The notes under the pieces were generated by a model. That model did no database searches and was not told where the DNA came from. It saw only the letters and a list, made by a program, of their open reading frames with translations. 64,000 nt of DNA from positions 1 to 64,000 of the forward strand of contig CAKPSO010000004.1 of assembly GCA_934183185.1 (NCBI GenBank), read 5' to 3'. Within the stretch, counting starts at the first letter, position 1; every line of letters starts with the position of its first letter. The stretch comes from an uncultured Bacilli bacterium (lineage in GTDB: Bacteria; Bacillota_I; Bacilli_A; RF39; UBA660). Of this stretch, positions 53,995-62,747 are shown piece after piece. The position numbers and the translations under genes are program-made.

Positions 53995-55115
53995 GAGAAA
54001 AAATAATTAATAGTTTAAAAGTATTTATCCTTGTGTTACTTGGTTTTGGAGTAGGTGGTGGTTTGACCTATTATTTATTAGAAAATCATTTTGATAGTAA
54101 CAAAACAGTTATTAATAATACTTCAGATACAACAGGTGTAGTTAAATGTAGTTCAGACATTAAAATTGATGAAACTGGAATATCAACAGCAGTTGGTAAA
54201 ATATATGATGCCACAGTAACTATTCAGAATTATCAAAAAAATACATTAGCTTCATCAGGTAGTGGTTTTGTATACAAAAAAGATGATAATTATGGTTATA
54301 TTTTAACTAATTATCACGTAGTAGATGGTAGTGAAAAATTGATTGTTACTCTATCAAATGATGATCAAGTAGAAGCAACTGTACTAGGTGGTGATGAATA
54401 CTTAGATTTAGCTGTAGTTAGAATACCAGTTAAAAATGTTACTCAAGTAGCCACTATTGGTACTAGTGAAAAATCTAATGTTGGAGATACAGTATTTACA
54501 GTTGGATCACCAGTTGGTTATGAATATCGTGGTTCAGTTACTAAAGGAATATTATCAGGTAAAAATAGAATGGTAACTGTAAGTATTAATTCTAGTAGTG
54601 ATTGGGTTATGAATGTTCTTCAAATAGATGCAACTATTAACCCTGGTAATAGTGGTGGACCATTATTAAACGTTAATGGTGAAGTAATAGGTATTAATTC
54701 TCTTAAGTTAGTAAAAGATGAAGTAGAAGGTATGGGATTCGCTATTCCTATTGAGTATGCAATGAAATATGTTGATAAATTTGAAAAAGGTCAAGCGATG
54801 GAAAGACCATTAATAGGTATTAACATGTTGAATGTTACTGATACATATCGTTTATTCCAATACAATATAAGAATTGATTCTAATATTGAAGATGGAGTGG
54901 TAGTTGTTGGCGTTGTATCAGGAAGTGGTGCTGATAAAGCAGGAATAACTAAAGGAGATATTATTATTGGTATAAATGATAAAAAAGTAACCAATGCTGC
55001 TTACTTAAAATATTTATTATATCAGTATGGTGTTGGCGATAATATTAAACTAACTGTATTAAGAAATGGTAAAGAAAAAAATATAAATGTTACTTTAACT
55101 AAAGTAGAGGATTAA
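53991..55115 (+). CDS. HtrA/DegP-like membrane serine protease
   Basis: 374 aa. N-terminal membrane anchor (about 10-32), extracellular trypsin-like domain with His in LTNYHVVDG, Asp in YLDLAVVRI and Ser in NPGNSGGPLLN, then a PDZ domain (about 280-370) with VVVGVVSGSGADKAGITKGD. It degrades misfolded exported proteins. Its ATG overlaps the Abi stop codon, so translation of the two is probably coupled. Confidence 0.93.
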   Translation: MREKIINSLKVFILVLLGFGVGGGLTYYLLENHFDSNKTVINNTSDTTGVVKCSSDIKIDETGISTAVGKIYDATVTIQNYQKNTLASSGSGFVYKKDDNYGYILTNYHVVDGSEKLIVTLSNDDQVEATVLGGDEYLDLAVVRIPVKNVTQVATIGTSEKSNVGDTVFTVGSPVGYEYRGSVTKGILSGKNRMVTVSINSSSDWVMNVLQIDATINPGNSGGPLLNVNGEVIGINSLKLVKDEVEGMGFAIPIEYAMKYVDKFEKGQAMERPLIGINMLNVTDTYRLFQYNIRIDSNIEDGVVVVGVVSGSGADKAGITKGDIIIGINDKKVTNAAYLKYLLYQYGVGDNIKLTVLRNGKEKNINVTLTKVED

Positions 55116-55130
55116 ATATAAGTAAAAAAT

Positions 55131-55163
55131 AAAATCATACCCTTTGTGATGAGTATGATTTTT
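55131..55163 (+). terminator. Terminator after htrA
   Basis: AAAATCATAC (55131-55140) pairs with GTATGATTTT (55152-55161), followed by TT. Confidence 0.8.
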
Positions 55164-55276
55164 TTAGTGCATGATGGGTAAATATATGTACAGAATAATG
55201 TTAATTTAAAAAATTTTACTCAATATTAAAAACAATTTATATTTCTTTTCATAGATTATTATGAGGAGGAATATAA

Positions 55277-55549
55277 ATGGATGATTACAAGATAATAGTT
55301 GACGCTGGACATGGTGGTGAGGATCCAGGAGCAATAAGTGGTAATCTAAGAGAAAAAGATTTTAATTTAAAAGCTGCAAACTATATGTATAATAGATTTA
55401 GAGAATTAGGAGTTCCAGTAGCAATTACTAGAGATACAGATAAAACACTAACTAGACAGGAAAGATTAAATACTATGACTAATACCTTTGGTACTACTCC
55501 TAATGTAATAATATTATCTAATCACATAAACTCGGGAGGAGAGACTTAG
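55277..55549 (+). pseudogene. Truncated N-acetylmuramoyl-L-alanine amidase
   Basis: 90 codons of an Amidase_3 domain: IIVDAGHGGEDPGAISGN, LREKDFNLKAA, TRDTDKTLTRQERLN and ILSNHINSGG. The family continues with about 90 more residues, including the catalytic C-terminal Glu, and here a TAG follows GET at 55547-55549. Neither later frame of 55550-55740 resembles the missing half. GAGGAGG ribosome site is intact. The break is where the accessory island starts, so the gene may have been cut by its insertion (inference). Confidence 0.8.
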
Positions 55550-55647
55550 CTCTCTCAAGAAATAAATTTATAAGGGTATTAAGACAGCTGTATTTAAACA
55601 ATTAATTTAAGTAATATAATTTATCTAGAAAGATAAAAATCAGACTA

Positions 55648-55685
55648 AAATAGTGTTTATTTAAGGAATAAATACTATTTTTTTA
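55648..55685 (+). terminator. Terminator in the island boundary gap
   Basis: AAATAGTGTTTATT (55648-55661) pairs with AATAAATACTATTT (55667-55680) with one G-U pair, then TTTTTA. The stretch 55550-55740 otherwise has no gene. Confidence 0.75.
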
Positions 55686-55749
55686 TAGAGAATGATTTGA
55701 TAAGTAATTGCAAGAGAGGTAATATGCAATAAATTGGAAGATGAATCTT

Positions 55750-55989
55750 ATGAAAAATGAAAAAGAATTTATAAAAAAAGAGAATAAGTTGAGAATGGAA
55801 AATGCTGCTAGATTATTAGCTGATTTAATTTATTTAAATTATGAACATTCAAATGATAAACCTATAAATATTAACCATATTTATAAAACATTACATGATG
55901 TAGTTAATTATACAAAAGAGGAAGAAGAAAAAAAACAACATGCTTTTGTATATATAAGAGTAGATTATGGATTAGAATTGAATGAATAG
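55750..55989 (+). CDS. Small helical hypothetical protein
   Basis: 79 aa, started at 55750 because GGAAG (55736-55740) fits it better than the in-frame ATG at 55741. Charged helical protein with MENAARLLADLIYLNYEH, then an EEEEKKQ stretch and AFVYIRVDYGLE. No family recognised. First gene after the amidase break and before the nuclease/helicase pair; it could be part of the defence system, an antitoxin-like protein or an unrelated cargo gene. Confidence 0.5.
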   Translation: MKNEKEFIKKENKLRMENAARLLADLIYLNYEHSNDKPININHIYKTLHDVVNYTKEEEEKKQHAFVYIRVDYGLELNE

Positions 55990-56030
55990 TAGCAAATTAT
56001 CTTAAAAGTAATGCAAAATATGTAGAATTA

Positions 56031-56091
56031 TGTTATAATCATATTAAGATTTGCAGTATTTAATCTTAATAAGATTAATACTGCTTTTTTT
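56031..56091 (+). promoter_or_regulatory. Extended -10 promoter followed at once by an attenuator-like terminator
   Basis: TGT then TATAAT (56034-56039) is an extended -10. Only 13 bp later GCAGTATT (56053-56060) plus AATCTT (56062-56067) pair with AAGATT (56071-56076) and AATACTGC (56077-56084), a long stem with one bulged T, then T7 (56085-56091). The next gene starts 17 bp further. Transcripts from this promoter would meet a terminator before the nuclease gene. Confidence 0.6.
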
Positions 56092-56107
56092 CTTAGTAGG
56101 TGGTAGT

Positions 56108-56866
56108 ATGTTTGAATGTGATTTACAATTAGGAAATTATAATTGTATTTTCATTAAAGAAACTGATTATGAAAGAATCAAAACTCTGATAAAAGAAAAT
56201 TTAATAGGTTTATGTTGGGGTAAAGAAAATGCTGAATGTTTTGATATTAAAGATGTAATTAACGAATTTATGGAAAGACTTTCTAAAAAGTCGATAGAAC
56301 AACAATATGGTTACATAGGAGAATTTATATATTACCTTTATATCTTACAAAATGATAAAATATTAAAACCTTTAAGTATATTTTTTAATCAAGAGGAAAG
56401 ATCTTTTAAAAAGGGGTTTGATTTATTGGGATTTGATGGAGAAAATATGTGGTATTCTGAAGTTAAATCTGGTAACTCAAATGATAAAGATATAGATTCA
56501 TATAATTTGGAGAGATTAAGTACCGCCTATAATGATATAAAAGATAAACTAAAAATTAAAAATAGAAATACAAACTACTGGGATACTGCAAAATCAAATT
56601 TATGTAAAATTGAAAACTCTAAGGATGAAAGAAGTCGTTTATCAAAAATATTAGATGATGATAAAAAAATTGAGTTTATAGAAAATAAAATAATAACAAG
56701 TGTAATTTTTGATAAATCAGATATATTATTAGATAATAACAAAGTAAAAGATAAATATGATAGATTAAAATGCTTAGAAAAAAATATAACTATTATCTGT
56801 ATCAGAAAAAAAACAATAGAAAAAGTGATTAGTATTTTGAAGGAGGTTCAAAAAGAAAATGAATGA
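56108..56866 (+). CDS. hamA: Hachiman-like HamA (DUF1837-type) nuclease effector
   Basis: 252 aa. QQYGYIGEFIYYLYIL, then FDLLGF with D105 and WYSEVKSG with E118 and K120, give the D...ExK pattern of a PD-(D/E)XK nuclease fold, as in HamA/DUF1837. The C-terminal half is charged and helical. HamA is held inactive by its helicase partner and, when released, degrades DNA. The partner helicase follows with an 8-bp overlap. Assignment rests on motifs and gene pairing, not on a search; another nuclease-helicase defence family is the alternative. Confidence 0.65.
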   Translation: MFECDLQLGNYNCIFIKETDYERIKTLIKENLIGLCWGKENAECFDIKDVINEFMERLSKKSIEQQYGYIGEFIYYLYILQNDKILKPLSIFFNQEERSFKKGFDLLGFDGENMWYSEVKSGNSNDKDIDSYNLERLSTAYNDIKDKLKIKNRNTNYWDTAKSNLCKIENSKDERSRLSKILDDDKKIEFIENKIITSVIFDKSDILLDNNKVKDKYDRLKCLEKNITIICIRKKTIEKVISILKEVQKENE

Positions 56867-59288
56867 CTATTCTTTAATAAAACTCCAAAATGATTTAAAA
56901 AAATATTTTTTCTATGATACATATAAGTGTATTTATTTTAACAAATTAAGTAATTTAAATGAATCTGATCATATAAAATTATTGGAGTTAGCAATATTAC
57001 TTATAAATAGTAAAAATGAACAATTATTTGATTTAGGGTATTTCATAATAGTTAATTATTCTGTTGAAACTCAAAATTATATTCCTTTATTTGAAATATC
57101 AGAAAAAATGTTAAATTTTCCAATCATAAATTTTTTGTATAAAAAAAGACTTGTAACTGTTGAAAATAATTTTTTTACTGAAATAGAGAATTCTGTAATG
57201 CAATTATCAAAAATGTCCGATAATTATTTTTATACTGCAAATCAAAAATTTATGAATTTTAAATTTTTTCAAAAAGATATAAATATGTCAGTTATAGCAC
57301 CTACATCTTTTGGTAAAACTGATTTGATAAAGAAATATGTTAGAGAAAATTATAAACAAAAAATAATTTGTATTTTGGAGCCAACTAAGTCTATGTTGAA
57401 TCAAGTTAGAAATGACATCTTAATTGAATTTCATGAAATAGAAAAACCTAAAATAATTACCCATTATGATATGAATTTTAAAGATGATGAAAAAATAGTT
57501 TTAATTATGACTCAAGAAAGATTATTTAAATTGATTTATGATAGAAAAAGAAATTTAAAAATTGATGTTTTGCTTATTGATGAGGCACATAATATATTTG
57601 AAAGGGGTTCAAGAGCGTTTCTATTAGCAAAGACAATATATTTATTAAAAAATAGAAATCAAGAATTAATCATTAAATATTTTAGTCCAATTATTGATTC
57701 TTCAAATAATTTGAAATTAAAAAATGATACAAATTATAATTTGGAACAGTTAAAAATTAATCCAAAAATGAAAGTAGAAAAATATTACTATGCTGATTTC
57801 TTTATAAAAAAAGAATATATATATGATCAATTTTTAAATGAATTTTACTGCTGTGGAGGATTGAATTATATTGATAAATATGAATATATTATACAAAATG
57901 CATCTTCTAAGAATCTAATATATTTGAATAGACCAAAGCATATTAAAGATGAATTGTTAAAAATGGAAAAATATTTACCAAATAATACTAATGATAGTAT
58001 AGAAAAAATATGCAAAACATTAGAAGATTATGTAGGCAAAGACTATGATCTGATTGATTATATCCGAAAGGGTATTGTTTATCATTTTGGTGCTATGCCT
58101 GATAATGTAAGAAATTATGTTGAAAAATGTGTTAAAGAAGAAGAGAATCTTAAATATATATTTTGTACATCAACACTTTTGGAGGGTGTGAATATGCCTT
58201 TTAATAAACTTTTTATTTTAGATTTGAAAAAAGGTAGATCAAATTTAACATATCATCATCTAAAAAATCTTATTGGAAGGGTAAATAGGTATAATAATAT
58301 ATTCAATTTAAAAAATAAATCTTTAGATGGCTTAATATCAAAGGTATATTTTATAAAAGAAAGAAATGAAAATAGTTCTTTTGTGGATTTTATAAAAAAT
58401 AATATTAAAATAAATAGTAATTCCAAATTAAGAAAAGACATTGTTAAAAATGCATTGCTAGAGAATAGTACTGAAAATTTAAATCAATCAGATATAGATA
58501 TAATTGAAAATTTAAAAGAAAATAATTTTAATGATAACTATCGAAAAATTAAGACAGACGTTGGAAAAATTTTGCTCGAACTTAATATAAATGATTTTGA
58601 CGTTTTTGAATATGAAGAGTTAATTAGTGATAGAATAAAAAGTGATGCACTTCAACAGGTAGATTCAATTGTTGAAAAAATATATAAATTATTTATTAAT
58701 AATATCGAACTTATTTCAGATAATAATGTATTATTGAAAAGATTAGAAAATCAATCAGCAAGAAATTTCTATAATATGATATTAAACTGGAGAAAAGAAA
58801 ATCTAAGTTTGAAAGAAAGTGTTATAAGACTTGTATACTATTGGGATCATCTGGAATATGATGATAAAACTACAGTATTTGTAGGTAAATCATTTGGAGA
58901 AATAAAGAGATCTGAAGATGATCAAATTCCTTTATATGTAAATCTCAATATAAAGAGTAAAAAAGAAATAATTAACTTAGCAATAATTAGGATAAAAGAA
59001 GAAAATGATTATATTGATTATAATTTATTTAAGTATATTGATTTTCTTCAAAAATTTAATTTAATTGATATTAATGACTATAATTTACTTCATTATGGAA
59101 CTGTAGATGATATACAAATCTATTTTCAAAGAGAGGGATTATCAAGAGAATTATCAAAATTACTATCTACAAAATATCAAAAATATTTAAATAAAAAATT
59201 TAATTCGTATTATATAAATAAAGAAATTTTGTTAAATTTTAGTGATAATGATGTATTAAAATATGAGTTACAAAATTATTTAAAATAA
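56859..59288 (+). CDS. hamB: Hachiman-like HamB superfamily 2 helicase
   Basis: 809 aa. Walker A APTSFGKTD (147-155), LEPTKSMLNQVRND motif Ia, DEAH box (241-244), then domain-2 motifs TSTLLEGVNMPFNKLFI and HHLKNLIGRVNRY (SF2 motif VI with GRxxR-like end). An N-terminal helical region (about 1-130) precedes the motor. It likely senses DNA and controls HamA. Composition is very AT-rich and Asn/Lys-heavy. It overlaps the nuclease gene by 8 bp. A metallophosphoesterase remnant follows 23 bp later. Confidence 0.72.
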   Translation: MNDYSLIKLQNDLKKYFFYDTYKCIYFNKLSNLNESDHIKLLELAILLINSKNEQLFDLGYFIIVNYSVETQNYIPLFEISEKMLNFPIINFLYKKRLVTVENNFFTEIENSVMQLSKMSDNYFYTANQKFMNFKFFQKDINMSVIAPTSFGKTDLIKKYVRENYKQKIICILEPTKSMLNQVRNDILIEFHEIEKPKIITHYDMNFKDDEKIVLIMTQERLFKLIYDRKRNLKIDVLLIDEAHNIFERGSRAFLLAKTIYLLKNRNQELIIKYFSPIIDSSNNLKLKNDTNYNLEQLKINPKMKVEKYYYADFFIKKEYIYDQFLNEFYCCGGLNYIDKYEYIIQNASSKNLIYLNRPKHIKDELLKMEKYLPNNTNDSIEKICKTLEDYVGKDYDLIDYIRKGIVYHFGAMPDNVRNYVEKCVKEEENLKYIFCTSTLLEGVNMPFNKLFILDLKKGRSNLTYHHLKNLIGRVNRYNNIFNLKNKSLDGLISKVYFIKERNENSSFVDFIKNNIKINSNSKLRKDIVKNALLENSTENLNQSDIDIIENLKENNFNDNYRKIKTDVGKILLELNINDFDVFEYEELISDRIKSDALQQVDSIVEKIYKLFINNIELISDNNVLLKRLENQSARNFYNMILNWRKENLSLKESVIRLVYYWDHLEYDDKTTVFVGKSFGEIKRSEDDQIPLYVNLNIKSKKEIINLAIIRIKEENDYIDYNLFKYIDFLQKFNLIDINDYNLLHYGTVDDIQIYFQREGLSRELSKLLSTKYQKYLNKKFNSYYINKEILLNFSDNDVLKYELQNYLK

Positions 59289-59311
59289 TTATAGAAAAGT
59301 GAGATGATATT

Positions 59312-60034
59312 ATGATTTATATAACAGGTAATACACATAGAGATTTTTCAAGACTTTATAATTTAAAATCAAAAGAAGATGATATGTTAATAGTATTAGG
59401 GGATGCAGGAATTAATTATTGTCTTAATGAAGATGATATTAGTTATAAAGAATATTTAAAAAGATTTAAATTAAATTTGTTTTGTATTAGAGGTAATCAT
59501 GAAGAAAGACCAGAAAATATTAATACTTATAAAGAAATTGAAATGTTTGGTGGGAAGGTTTCTATAGAATAAGATTATCCTAATTTAATATTTGCAAAAG
59601 ATGGTGAAGTTTATAATATTGATGGTAAAAGTGTCTTAGTAATAGGTGGAGCATATTCAGTAGATAAAGAATATAGATTATTATATGGTCATAAGTGGTT
59701 TAAAGATGAGCAGTTAACTAAAGAAGAAATGAATAATATTTTAGAAAAAGTAAGAGGTAAACATTTTAATATAATCCTTGCACATACTTGTCCATATAAA
59801 TATGAATCTAGAGAAGTATTTATGCAAGGCTTAGATCAATCAAAGGTAGATAAATCTATGGAACATTTTTTAGATAAAATAGAAGAAAATATAAGCTATG
59901 ATAAATGGTATTGTGGACATTATCATACAGAAAAACAAATTGATAAACTAGAGTTTATGTTTGGTAGAATTAAGATATTTAATAAAGATGAATTTGTTCC
60001 TAAATATAATAGAAATGGATACGAAATAATATGA
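59312..60034 (+). pseudogene. Metallophosphoesterase interrupted by one in-frame stop
   Basis: One reading frame of 240 codons with a single TAA at 59570-59572. Before it: MIYITGNTHRDFSR (first metal motif, with Asn in place of the usual Asp and Thr-His), LGDAGINY, GNHEERPENI. After it: DYPNLIFAKDGEVY, AHTCPYKYESREVF and CGHYHTEKQI (the GHxH motif). The pieces are in phase, so one point change (GAA to TAA) would explain the break. Read-through or a sequencing error are alternatives. Confidence 0.8.
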
Positions 60035-60234
60035 GATTATTGTAAACAAGATGATGTTAATAAAGATGGTAAAGTATGTTGCCCTAAATGTAATTCTACT
60101 GATATAGTTATGCAAAAAGGTGATGGAGAAAGTATTTATGGTATAGATGAATAGCTATAATATGTAATAATTGTAAAAAAGTATATGGGTTTAATGATGT
60201 TAAATATAGACCTAATTGTCCTAAAGAGTTATGA
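60035..60234 (+). pseudogene. Decayed zinc-ribbon gene
   Basis: Directly after the previous stop, in the same frame, KVCCPKCNSTDIVMQKGDG encodes a CxxC zinc ribbon half and ends at TAG 60152-60154. The complementary half, ICNNCKKVYGFNDVKYRPNC, continues in another frame to a TGA at about 60232. A frameshift and lost start leave no intact gene. Confidence 0.5.
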
Positions 60235-60276
60235 AACTAGGGTTGATAAAAAATCACTCTTTTTTTATGATATTTA

Positions 60277-60341
60277 TTGAATAAAAGTTAAATATATTGT
60301 ATAATTATATTAACAAGTATGCTAATAAGCATATATGTTAA
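60277..60341 (+). promoter_or_regulatory. Promoter with overlapping operator of the restriction-modification regulator
   Basis: TTGAAT (60277-60282), 17-bp spacer, TATAAT (60300-60305). Overlapping the start site is a 32-bp imperfect dyad (60310-60341): arms TTAACA/TGTTAA outside and TATGCT/AGCATA inside, 13 of 16 positions paired. It is well placed for autorepression by the XRE protein. Confidence 0.7.
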
Positions 60342-60357
60342 TATAATGGAGGTTGTT

Positions 60358-60726
60358 ATGGCTAAAATTAATTTAGGAAATTTTATTATTAAAAAAAGAA
60401 AAAAATTAAATTTGTCTTCGAGACAATTAGCTTTAGCATGTGATGTAACACCACCATATATGAGTGATATAGAAAAAAATAAGAGAATTCCATCTTTTGA
60501 TTTGCTAACAAGGTTGACTAAAGAGTTGAAACTGGAAGAACAAGAAATTTATCAGCTATTTGATTTGGCCGTAGATGATAACAAAGGTAAAGTATCATAT
60601 GACATTGCAGAATATATAATGAGTAATGATGAATTAAGACAATGTATTAGATTTGTAATAAAAAATAAAGATGATGTTATATGGAAAAAATTGTTAAATG
60701 AAATTAATCAGGAGGGTCAATTATGA
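60358..60726 (+). CDS. XRE-family regulator (controller-like) of the R-M system
   Basis: 122 aa, started at 60358 behind GGAGG (60348-60352). HTH at about residues 8-60: KKRKKLNLSSRQLALACDVTPPYMSDIEKNKRIPSFDLL. The rest is helical. Its TGA overlaps the ATG of the C5 methyltransferase, so both are translated together. An operator dyad lies over its promoter. Such proteins time expression of methyltransferase and nuclease; it is longer than classical C proteins (about 80). Confidence 0.82.
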   Translation: MAKINLGNFIIKKRKKLNLSSRQLALACDVTPPYMSDIEKNKRIPSFDLLTRLTKELKLEEQEIYQLFDLAVDDNKGKVSYDIAEYIMSNDELRQCIRFVIKNKDDVIWKKLLNEINQEGQL

Positions 60727-61730
60727 AAAAATATACTTATATAGATTTATTTGCTGGAGCAGGTGGCATGTCGTTAGGTTTTGATAATGCTGGATTTAAA
60801 AATCTTTTATCAGTAGAATTTAATAAAGATTTTGCAGAAACTTATAAGAAAAATTTTCCTAGACATAATTTGATAGTAGATGATATAAAAAATGTAACTG
60901 AAAAACAAATTTATGATATAATTAAAAATGAAAAAGTAGATGTTATAATAGGTGGCCCACCTTGTCAAGGATTTTCGATTGCTGGAAACATTGGCCGAAA
61001 TTTTATTGATGATGATAGAAATAGATTATTTAAAGAATTTGTAAGACTCGTAAAAATTATTAAGCCTAGAATGTTTGTTTTAGAAAATGTTGCAGCAATG
61101 GAAAGACACAACAAAGGGAAAACTATAAAAGAGATAGTTTCATCTTTTAAAGAAATTGGTTATGACATAAAATATAAGGTTCTTAATGCAGTAAATTATG
61201 GAGTCCCACAAGAAAGAAGAAGAATCTTTATTGTTGGCACACTGGGAGAAAATAATTTTGAATATCCACATGAAATTAATAAAATTGTCACTGTAAAAGA
61301 AGCTATAGATGATCTACCAAAATTGGAAAATGGGGAAACTAGTGAAATTCCAAATCATACTGCAATGAAACATTCTGCTCAAATGTTAGAAAAAATGAGT
61401 TATGTTTCAGATGGCGGTAATAGAAATGATATACCAGAAAAATTGCGACCAAAGTCAGGAGATAGTAGAAAATATATAAGGTATAACAGCAAAAAGCCAT
61501 CTTTTTGTGTCACTGGTGATATGAGAAAAATTTTTCATTATAGTCAGAATAGAGCTTTAACATGTAGAGAATTAGCTAGACTACAAACTTTTCCCGATTC
61601 ATTTGTTTTTTTAGGTAATGCTGGTAAAGTTCAGCAACAAATTGGTAATGCTGTTCCGGTGTTATTGGCTAACAAAATTGCCTTACAAGTAAAAGAGGTG
61701 TTAGATAATGAGCAAGTATCCAAAGATTAA
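60723..61730 (+). CDS. Type II C5-cytosine DNA methyltransferase
   Basis: 335 aa. Motif I DLFAGAGGMSLGF, motif IV with catalytic C81 in GGPPCQGFS, motif VI ENVAAM, motif VIII QERRRIF, motif IX/X RELARLQTFPDSF and QQIGNAVPVLLA. Target recognition region between about 200 and 285. It makes 5-methylcytosine to protect the host. It overlaps the XRE gene by 4 bp and the adenine methyltransferase by 23 bp. Sequence specificity cannot be read off. Confidence 0.95.
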   Translation: MKKYTYIDLFAGAGGMSLGFDNAGFKNLLSVEFNKDFAETYKKNFPRHNLIVDDIKNVTEKQIYDIIKNEKVDVIIGGPPCQGFSIAGNIGRNFIDDDRNRLFKEFVRLVKIIKPRMFVLENVAAMERHNKGKTIKEIVSSFKEIGYDIKYKVLNAVNYGVPQERRRIFIVGTLGENNFEYPHEINKIVTVKEAIDDLPKLENGETSEIPNHTAMKHSAQMLEKMSYVSDGGNRNDIPEKLRPKSGDSRKYIRYNSKKPSFCVTGDMRKIFHYSQNRALTCRELARLQTFPDSFVFLGNAGKVQQQIGNAVPVLLANKIALQVKEVLDNEQVSKD

Positions 61731-62721
61731 TTATATTGGTAATAAAAATAAATTGACTGATTGGATAGTGGATAACTTTCCATATAATAAAGGTACAGTT
61801 TTAGATCTTTTTTGTGGTGGATGTTCAGTATCTTATGCTTTGAAGGAAAAAGGTTATAAGGTTTATTCAAATGATGCATTATATTCGAATTATGTTTTAG
61901 CAAAAGCTATTATAGAAAATAATAATGTTACTTTAGACAAGATAGATTTTGAATTTAACATTTCTAAAAAAGAAATTTCAAAAAAATATAAAGAAATTAT
62001 TTTTTTAGAAAATAGATTATATTTTCCAAATGAAGTTGAAGAATTAGCTGAGTTAGTATGCAAATCAAATCAATTAAAAGACTACAAAAAATATTTATTC
62101 TTATCTTTGATACGAAGATCAATGATTAGAAAAATTCCTTATTCAAGAATGAATGTTCCATGGAATCAAATTGTTAAATTAAGAGATGAAGACTATAGCT
62201 ATGCTAAATATAAAAGGCGAAGAGCATATCATAATTTACCTTTTATTGATCATATTTATGACAACTTAGATAATTATAACAATTCTGTTTTTGATAATAA
62301 TCAAAACAATATGGCTTTTAATTATGACGCTTTTAAAATGATAGATAATTTATCTGAAAAAGTTGATGTTATTTATATGGATCCACCATATCCAGCAACT
62401 ATGAATAAGTATGGAGACTTTTATGGATTGTATGATAATATTTTTGATAAAGAAATTAAATATACTAATTTTTCTGAAAATAATAGGTTTCTTGAAAATT
62501 TAGAAAAATTAATTATAAAATGTTTACCTAAAACAAAATATATTGTAATCAGTGAAAATAATAAAACCAAGCCAACAATTTCTGAAATTAGTACTATGCT
62601 AAGCAAATATGGTAAAGTTGAAATAAAAGAAAAAAAACATCAATATAAAGTTACTAATAAAGAAAATAAAAATGAAACTATTGAAGTATTAATTATCTTG
62701 GAAGTTAAAAAAAACAAGTGA
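61708..62721 (+). CDS. N6-adenine DNA methyltransferase (alpha class, D12/Dam-like)
   Basis: 337 aa. N-terminal INYIGNKNKL and SAM motif VLDLFCGGCSVSYAL, long middle target domain, catalytic DPPYP at 225-229 and later TKYIVISEN. Motif order is that of alpha-class m6A enzymes. With the C5 enzyme it gives two methyltransferases of different chemistry in one operon, as in type IIS systems such as MnlI that methylate each strand of an asymmetric site differently. The gene starts inside the C5 gene. Confidence 0.92.
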   Translation: MSKYPKINYIGNKNKLTDWIVDNFPYNKGTVLDLFCGGCSVSYALKEKGYKVYSNDALYSNYVLAKAIIENNNVTLDKIDFEFNISKKEISKKYKEIIFLENRLYFPNEVEELAELVCKSNQLKDYKKYLFLSLIRRSMIRKIPYSRMNVPWNQIVKLRDEDYSYAKYKRRRAYHNLPFIDHIYDNLDNYNNSVFDNNQNNMAFNYDAFKMIDNLSEKVDVIYMDPPYPATMNKYGDFYGLYDNIFDKEIKYTNFSENNRFLENLEKLIIKCLPKTKYIVISENNKTKPTISEISTMLSKYGKVEIKEKKHQYKVTNKENKNETIEVLIILEVKKNK

Positions 62722-62747
62722 ATATAAATTTAATCACTTGTTTTTTT
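62711..62747. terminator. Bidirectional terminator between methyltransferase and endonuclease genes
   Basis: AAAACAAGTGA (62711-62721) pairs with TCACTTGTTTT (62734-62744), with a T7 run on the plus strand and an A run giving T on the minus strand. The methyltransferase stop codon lies in the stem and the nuclease stop codon in the loop. Confidence 0.85.

Noticed and set aside
54791..54994. Minus-strand open frame inside htrA
   Set aside because: Antisense shadow of the PDZ coding region; no ribosome site or family signal.
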